From Sternotherus odoratus (lineage: Eukaryota > Chordata > Testudines > Kinosternidae): 64,000 nt of DNA. Positions 56,386-64,000 of the stretch are shown here, piece after piece. The notes under the pieces were generated by a model. That model worked only from the letters and a program-made list of their open reading frames with translations. It made no database searches and had not been told where the DNA came from. The position numbers and the translations under genes are program-made. The first letter of the stretch is position 1, and every line of letters begins with the position of its first letter. The DNA lies in NCBI GenBank assembly GCA_032164245.1, contig JAVMKO010000001.1, positions 291,015,041 through 291,079,040 on the forward strand, in the 5' to 3' direction.

Positions 56386-57506
56386 CACATGACATTCTGA
56401 TAAGCAAGCTGGAAAAAATGGCAGGCTCGGCAGAAATACTATTAAGCGGATACATAATTGGTTGAACAACCACAAAGAGTAACTATGAATGGAAGGATGT
56501 TGGATTGGAGGGAGGTCTCAAGTGGGGTTCCACAGGGATCTGTTCTGGGTCCGGTGTTGTTTAACATCTCGATTAATGACCTGGATGTAGGACTAGCGAG
56601 CAGGCCGATCCACTTTGTAGATGACGCAAAGCTGAGGGGGTGGGAGGGTGTTGCCAACACTTTGGATGATAGAGCTAAAATTCAGCGGGGTCTTGATAAA
56701 TTAGAACACAGAGCTATAGACAACAAAATGAAATTCAACAAAGACAAGTGTAAGGTGCTACACTGAGGGGGAAAAAAACCCAAATGCACAAATACAGAAT
56801 GGGGGGAAACTGGCTTGCAGCAGCACTGCTGAGAAGGATCTAGGAATAGTGGTGGATCAGCATGAGTCATGTTGCAAAAAAAAAAAAAATCCCACAAAAA
56901 ACAAAACACAAATTCAAATACAATGTCACGGTTACATTAACAGATGCATAGCACGGAAGTCACAGGAGGTGAGGATACTGCTCTACTCAGCACTGGTTAG
57001 GCCTCAGCTGGAGAACTGTGTCCAATTTTGGTCACCAATGCAGAGAACGGCTGTAGAGAAACTGGAGAGGATCCAGAGGTGAGCAAGAAAGATGATCAAA
57101 GGGAGGGAATGCAGCCATAAGCGCATCAGCTGGAGGAACTGGGCATGTTTAGTTTGGAAAAGACGAGATTAAGGGGGGGGACATGATAGCAATCTTCAAA
57201 TACTTAGAAGGCTGGCATAAAAATAAAAAAAGTTGTTGTCCTGCCCCTGTGGCAAAAGAGAAGAGGCAATGGGTTCCAACTACAGCACAGCAGATTTAGA
57301 TTCAATCTCAGGAAAAACTTCTTAACCGTAAGACCAGTAGGACAATGGAATAGACAGCCTAGGGAGGCCATTTAAGCTCTTTCACTGAAGATTTTCAACA
57401 GGAGGCTGGAGAGCCATCTGTCTTGGCTGGTTTAGAGCCAAGTGCCAACAAATCCTCCATCTTGGCCAGGGGTTAGACTAGACGACCATTGTGTTCTATG
57501 AGTCTA
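56386..57506 (+). mobile_element. CR1 LINE fragment with reverse transcriptase motifs
   Basis: VPHDILISKLEKMAG, GVPQGSVLGPVLFNISIN, and HFVDDAKLRG (first Asp of the ADD motif altered, reads VDD) lie on plus at 56386-56640. ORF2 then decays (a stop near 56764) and reappears as LYSALVRPQLENCVQFW near 57000. The CR1 3' end follows, to gtgttctatgagtcta. Broken and inactive. Confidence 0.92.
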
Positions 57507-57609
57507 CACCACAAGGTGCCAGCTCTGTTCTTTTTCCCAGGGTCATTTTTCTTCATCACCTTCATCCAGGTATCCCTCTAGGTCCCTCAATAACTTGTGT
57601 TTAGGAAGC

Positions 57610-57610
<1 letters not shown>

Positions 57611-57664
<54 letters not shown>
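57611..57664. repeat. Compound (TC)n(AC)n microsatellite
   Basis: TC run 57611-57646 then AC run to 57664. Confidence 0.95.
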
Positions 57665-57665
<1 letters not shown>

Positions 57666-57894
57666 CCTACCTACCTTTGGGTAGCAGCGTATGATCACCT
57701 AAGCCAACAAGGCCTAGGCCAGCAAATTTGCAGGGGCGGCAATTTATAATAGCAGCATTTTTGTAATCACGGCAACAGTGATGCTGCGATTCTACCAATC
57801 ATGGTGCGTATTGAAACCACCAACGATGGCGCGATGCCATTTAGTAAACATACTTGTGAGACTCCTAAAAGTTAATAATAGTATATTTGATATA
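57665..57894. other. Intergenic, nothing recognised
   Basis: Short spacer. Confidence 0.4.
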
Positions 57895-57997
57895 CACCGG
57901 ACCCCCGCTCGAACGTGGGGCTTTGGATCCATGTGCCGGTCCAGCGCTATAAGCGAAATTGCGCTATACAAACGCACGTTCAAGCGAGGGTCTGCTG
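57895..57997. mobile_element. Tiny Tigger-like MITE, 103 bp
   Basis: Left CACCGGACCCCCGCTCGAAC and right end, read inwards, CAGCAGACCCTCGCTTGAAC are inverted repeats. TA precedes the left end; the right flank is GA, so the TSD is not intact. Confidence 0.7.
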
Positions 57998-59561
57998 GAG
58001 TTGTAATTTTATTTATAATAAAACTTGTAAATGTTCAATTATTTTAATGATATTTAGATTCATTTTAGTTCAAACGAGTTTGTAAAAAAACTAAAACAAG
58101 TTCATATGGAGTCGGGGGCGGCAATTATTTCAGGGCCGAGGGGCGGCAAAATCATTAATCCACCATTGCCTTTGGGGATAATGATACTTCCTTTCTTCCT
58201 TTCATTGTTCCTCATGTCTAGTTAGATTGGAAGACTTTTAGGGAAGGACTGTGTCTCTCTATGTATTTATAGACCCAATGGGGGTCCAAACTCTGTAATA
58301 TAAACAGACAAGAATAATACTCTATATCAAATAGGCATTCACACTCAAATGCACGGTCGCATCTGAAGACTGGTGTCTGAATGAGTCATCTGGTGCTGTA
58401 GGAGGCCATTGTTTGCATTTAATAAATTAACAGTCTGGCCCAAAATGTGGAAAACTAAATCATCCTTGTAATAAAAGTGAAACCTTTCTGAATTTGTTGT
58501 TTTGCAGATTTATTTAACAGGAGGAAAGACAATCCCCAAGTCTGTTATTATCTCTTCCCAGGGCTCTCAGATGCCTATTATGACCCTTAATCTCTGTTAA
58601 TCAGTGCCAGCCCGTCTCCTCAGATGAGGCCCTAATCATTGTGCAATGCTCTTCGACTGCTACACTATCAGTTGGCTCCAGCTGGATCGTCATCCTCACA
58701 AAAGTGATGTCTCAGGAGATCTGAGTGTGGTGCTCCCTGCCCGTTCTGCGCTGGAGATTAGGAGCTTTTCAGCTTTGTACTTTAGAAGCGATCTATGTGC
58801 AAATAGTCTGGATTGATCAGCGAGCTAATGCATGCGCATGTAAAATGAATTACCCTGGGGAGCAGGCCTGGCCAAAAACCTCATGATGCAGAGCGGACAA
58901 TTGGTTCATTTCATATTGGACTAGATAAAGCACCACAAGCAGCCAGCCAGGAAAGGCCCGAGACACAACGAGGAGACAGGTTAAGATGAAAAGGGAATAG
59001 ATGGCAGAAGAATGGGAGGCCTGGGGAAGTGAGTTGCCTAATATTACATCAGGCTGTAAATTCAAACTGCATTTCACAGTGTGCGCTCAGGGATGGAAAG
59101 CATGACACGGGCTCAGCTTTGTACGGCGCGGAGCACTCGACTCCTGCTAGAGCAGCGCACGGCCCCGCTGGGTGCTCTTGCTGGAGGTTCTCTTATGAAG
59201 CAGCAGGAGCGACCCAAGTCAGATGCAGATCTGAGTGACCCGCAGTGGAAGCTGAGAGGGCCCAATGCACTGCAGGATCAAACCCCATGTGAGCCAAGTC
59301 TGACCATTGTTCTTCCCCTGAGACATTTCCAGCCTACCAAGGCGTGTGCATCAGCAGGCCACGTGTGCACAGCCTGAGGCATAATAGAGCACAAATGATG
59401 CTGAAAGTGGATCAAGACCAGCTGGGGGAGCTCATTGGTGTGGGTAGCACTGAGTTCTCATCCCAGCACTGCCATTAACCTTGGAAATCTCTGGGCTTCT
59501 GTTCTCCCCTCCTATCCCTTGTCTATTCATTCGGGCAGCCTCTCTCTCACACACCATGCTT
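57998..59561. other. Intergenic, nothing firmly recognised
   Basis: 59428-59520 may be a decayed MIR (gagttctcatcccagcactg). No gene. Confidence 0.4.
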
Positions 59562-60075
59562 TGAATAGAGTTTATGGCCAGAAGGGACCATTAGATCTTC
59601 TAGTCCAGGGGTTCACAAGCGGTGGGGCGGGACCCCAATGTGGTCACGACCCTGTTTTAATGGGATCACCAGGGCCCAAGGGCTTCATCCCTGGGTGGCA
59701 GGGCTCAGTTTACAGGCCTCCAGCTGGAGGCTGAAGGCCTTGGGCTTTGGTTTGCAACCCAGCCCCTCCCCCAGGCAGCAGGGCTGGGGCAGGCTCAGGC
59801 TTCGGTCCCCCCTTCTGGGGTCGTGTGGTAATCTTTGTTGTCAGAAGGGGGTCGCAGTGCAATGAAGTTTGAGAACCACTGCTCTAGTCTGATCTCCTGT
59901 CTGGCACAGGTTATTACGTTCACCCAGTCGCCCCTGGATTGAGACCAGTAACTTGTGTTTGACTAAAGCTTACGTTCCAGACTTGATGTGAAGGCACCAA
60001 GAGAAGCAGCATCCACCCCTGCCCTTGGTGATTTCTTCCAACGTCCTCACAGTTAAAAATTTGGGCCCGATTTCT
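59562..60075 (-). mobile_element. CR1-type LINE 3' fragment, interrupted by a hAT
   Basis: Antisense 3' end: ttatggccagaagggaccat, tagatcttctagtc, resuming after the hAT as ctagtctgatctcctgtctg, ataacttgtgtttgactaaa-type sequence, and ttgatgtgaaggcaccaaga. Confidence 0.82.
59606..59881. mobile_element. Non-autonomous hAT element, 276 bp, nested in CR1
   Basis: Ends CAGGGGTTCACAAGCG and AGTTTGAGAACCACTG are imperfect inverted repeats. Flanks TTCTAGTC (59598-59605) and CTCTAGTC (59882-59889), 7 of 8 identical, lie within CR1 sequence. Confidence 0.88.
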
Positions 60076-60112
60076 CATTTAAAATGTATTGGCTTTAATG
60101 TACAGCCTTCAG

Positions 60113-60210
60113 TGATGCATCCAAGGAAGTGGGTATTAGCCCACGAAAGCTTATGCTTCAATACTTTAGTTAGTCTTTAAGGTGCCACAGGACTCTTTGT
60201 TACTCCTTCG
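60113..60210 (-). mobile_element. Reptilian retroposon 3'-end fragment
   Basis: gtgatgcatccaaggaagtg, cacgaaagcttatgcttcaa and aaggtgccacaggactcttt; the inverse of the block at 11455. Confidence 0.65.
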
Positions 60211-61014
60211 TGATGGTTATTCCTTTTTCTGCAAGATTAAAGAAACCCTTAGTACTTGGTATCTTCTCCCCCTTCCACACCACATTTAAAGAGAACAATC
60301 CCTTAAAGCCACCTACATTAGCTCACCAGGGCTGTGTGCAAACCATATCTAGGAAACGGCCTCCTCCCTACTCTTACCTAGGATTCAGGGCCAGAGTCAC
60401 ATCATCTATACAGATATTTTTAAGAGCACTGGCAGAAGCCCTTTACGGACCCGGGCTGGCAGACTTGCTCCCAAATGCAGTGTAAACATCCCCTATGGGG
60501 CTGGATTCTGACTCTTACGCCAGGATCAAATCAGAACCTGGCTTTGAAGTCTCTACACCATTCTAGGGAATGCAATTCTCAACGCAGGCACGTGCTGCTC
60601 CACCAATATAATATATGCTTGACCTTCTGCACAGGGATGGTCACCAGAACAGAGCAACAATCAAAAATACCTTCAAGGAAAATCAAAAATTAATGCAAAC
60701 ATTTATTCCTAAAAAAGGAAAGAAGTTTAGAAAACGGCAGCTTTGACAGTACTCACGGCATTACAAAATACAGGCAAGTTTCTGTTGTACAACATGTACC
60801 AATATCGGACTGAGAACGTCTTACCGTAGCACCCTCTGGCTTCAACTCCACCACCATGTTACATCTACAGCACCACAACACACATGAAACAAGCCATGGG
60901 GAGCGGGGGTATGATGTGCTGAATGTTTTATACAAAAGCCACCCTTCCCGGTGTGTATTTCGACTGAGCTGAAGGCTGAAGTAGAATGAGGAACTTGCAG
61001 AACATATCAGGAGA
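60211..61014. other. Intergenic, nothing recognised
   Basis: No gene or named repeat. Confidence 0.4.
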
Positions 61015-61383
61015 GAGTGAGCATCAAAGTGAGGGATGAGGTTACTTTACAAGGCACTGGTGAGACCTCATTTAGAAGCCCACGATTCCCTTCTGGATAT
61101 TGTTGCTCCAGGGTGAGACAGGATGTGGGGCAGCCAGCCTGAGTCTTGATATGAAGACCCTTCACGTGCATTAAAACACAAAGGTCTTGCATGAAAATTC
61201 ACAACAAGAGGCTAATAGGCTGTTTGCAAAAGTGTATCCTGTGTTGAAGAGAACCGCAGCCAATGATAAGAACGTGGGGTCAGAACCATTCCCCTTGAAG
61301 AGTCCGATGTTGCAAGGTGCTGAGTACTCTTCGTTTCCATGATCTTCAGTGCCCAGTAGCCCCTTGTGGGGTCGGTCAGTTGG

Positions 61384-61448
<65 letters not shown>

Positions 61449-61775
61449 CTTGCACTCCTTTGCTAAGTATAAAGGTCGTTTTGCATATGTGCAATCGAAA
61501 CACTGGGAAGGCTAGAGGGACTGAGTCATGAGGAAAGGGTCAGTGAATTAAATAGTACCTCCTGGCCAAATGACAATGGGGTGGAAGGTGGAAACAGGGA
61601 AGGAGGACAGCAGCCCCTGTGTATTTGAAGGGTCTTAACACTACAGAGGGAAGTGGATTGTTTAAGATACAAAGAGGCAGCAATTGGAGTAATGTGATCA
61701 GATGGGAGAAATTCTATGGTCTGTGTTATGCAGGAGACTATACTATCATAAGGGCCCTTTCTAGTCTTAAAATTT
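61015..61775 (+). mobile_element. CR1 LINE remnant, split by a microsatellite
   Basis: 61040-61115 has an ORF2-like piece (tactttacaaggcactggtg, agacctcatttagaagccc); 61495-61775 has a CR1-like 3' region (gagtcatgaggaaagggt, gggccctttctagtctta). Old. Confidence 0.55.
61384..61446. repeat. Compound (CT)n(CA)n microsatellite
   Basis: CT run to about 61409 then CA run to 61446. Confidence 0.95.
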
Positions 61776-61789
61776 ACACAACACACTAA

Positions 61790-62053
61790 GGCTATGTCTA
61801 CATTAACACTTATATCGGTAAAATTTGTCAGCCACACCAGACTGACAAAAGTTTGACGGATAGATGCACCGGCGTGGACAGCGCTATGTCAGTGGGAGAC
61901 ACTCTCCTGCCAACCTAGCTATTGCCGCTCGTTAGGAGTGGTTTAATTATGCCGATGGAAGAGCTCTTTCCTGCCGGCATAAAGTGGCTACACGCAAGAC
62001 CATACAGCAGAACAGCTGCAGCAGTACCGCCGTAAGGTAATGTAGACAGAGCC
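61790..62053. mobile_element. Harbinger-type MITE, 264 bp
   Basis: Left GGCTATGTCTACATTA and right TAATGTAGACAGAGCC are inverted repeats with one mismatch. TSD TAA (61787-61789) on the left and TCA (62054-62056) on the right. Second turtle-type Harbinger MITE family in the window. Confidence 0.85.
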
Positions 62054-62335
62054 TCAGACTTGGTCCATACATGAATTTTGTCCTGATTTAACTATTTCAG
62101 TGAGGGGGGTGACTTCTTACTGGAATAGCTCTACCAGTCCAACTCCTAGGGTGGATGCAGTTATGTCAGTATAAAAGGTGCCTTATACCAGTGTAACTTA
62201 CTCCTCTTTCCTTCAGCAGTAAGCTATCCTGCCATCAGTATGCTGGTATAACTGCATCCACACTAAAAGGGATGTGTCATGTTAGCTAGACTGAAATAGC
62301 TCGAGAAGTACAACGTGTGCGTAGACAAGCATACA
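62054..62335. mobile_element. Possible second MITE next to the Harbinger MITE
   Basis: tggatgcagttatgtcagta and gctggtataactgcatccac are inverted arms at about 62152 and 62240. Ends unclear. Confidence 0.45.
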
Positions 62336-63519
62336 GACAATGCTAGGGGGGAAATATACCACTCGTGGAGACTGTGAATGAGACTCCAATGATGGGGCCT
62401 CTACTCTTTCCCTCAGGAGTCAGTGACTGTACAAAGGCACCAGAGAACAGGCTTCCCTCACACTCAGGCCAGGCAGGACCCCAATCAATTTACACCAAAT
62501 CAGTCTGTCTCATTTCTAATGAGGCTGATTTGCAGACTTTTCAGCTGGTTTAACTTTCCCTCACCAGAGAGGCGTGGCGGTCATGGTTTATAGCTAATCT
62601 TGATGATTAAAAAACCTTTGTGAAGAAAAGGTTCCTGAGTCCTCCTTTATCTCTGGAGGGAAGGTTACGGAGTCAGGGAATGGGGGCGATGAAAAGAGTG
62701 GAGAAATGTGACCAAGCAAATCCAGGTCAACAATTCTGCGATGAGGGCCCTAGAAGAAGCTGGAAGTATCTGAGCACACACACACACACACTAATGACGG
62801 GGGAAAGAGTCATGGTGAGGGATGGGAAGAAATGTAGGACTGTAAAAGAACAAATGTCCTCTGAACAGAGGATGATCAGAGCTAGCTCATTCAGGCTAGG
62901 CAAGGTCAGCACTGTACCCCCGTCCGAGGCTGACTTTCCCCTAGCTACCTGGTGGAAAAAACTACTGAGCCTTGTCTCCACCAGGATAGCATGTGTGAGT
63001 CAACCTGCAGTAACAATACACCTCTTTTTGGCCGTGATAAAACAGGCTTAAGAAACAAAGACTAGCACAGAAGCAAGCAGTGCCTCTAAGTTCAATCACT
63101 CAGCTGGGTAGAGGAGAGAATAAGTAAAATGCATGGACATGGAGTTCAAGTACACCCACCAGGGACAGGGTTCCTAGACCTTCTGACACTATCCAGCCTT
63201 AGTTTTAATCAAAACGCCAAGACACCCATCCTAGCTAAAGGCAAAGAAACTGCTTTTCACAGTCTGCAGTCGTCTGGAAGCAAGTCCTCCACCAGCTCCC
63301 CTCCCTTCAAAACCCTCCCTTGGATCGTCTTGGGATCATTTAGCTTTGTCTCCCTGCTCCGACCTGTGTGAAATGGATTAGCAATCTCAGACCTTGTTCA
63401 TAGGTGTCCACACTGTTGGGGATGCCAGCAGGCAGCGCTGAATGAGCATGGAGAAGAAACTACATTCAGACTTACACAAAGCGCCCTCCAAGGGACAGTC
63501 CCTGGTTCTGCCACAATGT
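62336..63519. other. Intergenic, nothing recognised
   Basis: A short CA run lies at 62775-62791. No gene. Confidence 0.4.
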
Positions 63520-63738
63520 AAAAGGAAGGCTGGCCTGGTGGTTAAGATGCCAGGTTAGGCTACAGGAGAAGAGGGTTCAAGTCCCACAGTTCTGCCACAG
63601 ATTCCCTGTGTGATCCTGGACAAGTCACTTATTCTATGCCTCACTTTCTCATCAGTAAAATGGGAAGAATGTTTGGAAACTCTCTAGGGCAGGAACTCTC
63701 TCTTCTTATGTTATGCAGCACCTCGCACAATAGGATCC
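63520..63738 (+). mobile_element. MIR-type SINE with tail
   Basis: ggttcaagtcccacagttct, ttccctgtgtgatcctggac, aagtcacttattctatgcc, and the tail tatgcagcacctcgcacaat. Confidence 0.85.
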
Positions 63739-64000
63739 CGATCATAAGGTTCAGAGAAAGGCAACTAAAATGATTAGGGGTTTGGAACAGGTCCCATTTG
63801 AGGAGAGATTAAAGAGACTAGGACTTTTCAGCTTGGAAAAGAGGAGACTAAGGGGGGATATGATAGAGGCATATAAAATTATGAGTGGTGTGGAGAAAGT
63901 GAATAAGGAAAAGTTATCTACTTGTTACCATATTATAAGAACTAGGGGTCACCAAATGATGGGCAGCAGGTTTAACACAAATAAAAGAAAGTTCTTCACA
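63739..64000 (+). mobile_element. CR1/L3-type LINE, runs off the window end
   Basis: gttcagagaaaggcaactaa, agactaggacttttcagctt, gaggagactaaggggggata, then the 3' region. It is the same family as 23290 and is cut by the window edge. Confidence 0.88.

Overview
This window looks like nuclear DNA from a reptile, most probably a cryptodiran turtle. It carries a tRNA-derived SINE with a CR1-like tail, many CR1/L3-type LINE 3' ends in both orientations, amniote MIRs, and many short hAT, Tigger/pogo-like and Harbinger elements with recognisable target-site duplications (TSDs). There are no bacterial or viral operons. The taxon call rests on recognising repeat families by eye.

Layout. 1-3505 is the right part of a PIF/Harbinger DNA transposon: an uninterrupted 459-codon transposase on the minus strand, a convergent Myb/SANT-type accessory exon on the plus strand, subterminal repeats and a terminal sequence next to TTA. 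A third, unidentified minus-strand frame lies at the window edge. 3540-5130 is a CR1 reverse-transcriptase relic. 5.1-31.2 kb is repeat-rich intergenic DNA: hAT elements at 7721, 14101, 17421, 21127 and 29781, a SINE at 10917, CR1/L3 fragments, MIRs, and a 5S rRNA-derived retroposon at 19851. 31258-36092 is a minus-strand endogenous retrovirus with two 497-bp LTRs, a 4-bp TSD and a decayed, reordered interior. 36.1-53.3 kb is again intergenic, with more hAT and Tigger elements, including one with a GC-rich minisatellite core. 53400-54305 is the only convincing host-type gene: a single open exon for a 301-residue coiled-coil protein with one C-terminal membrane segment. 54.3-64 kb holds a Harbinger MITE, CR1 copies, a hAT nested in a CR1, microsatellites and MIRs.

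How the parts relate. The Harbinger transposase and its Myb-like partner form a two-protein transposition system. A MITE about 51 kb away (54832-55104) has similar ends and the same type of TSD, so it is a plausible dependent. Several insertions are nested (a hAT inside a Tigger end, inside a CR1 and inside a MITE), which gives a relative order of activity. Most intergenic sequence shows no gene that I can support; boundaries without a stated TSD are approximate.
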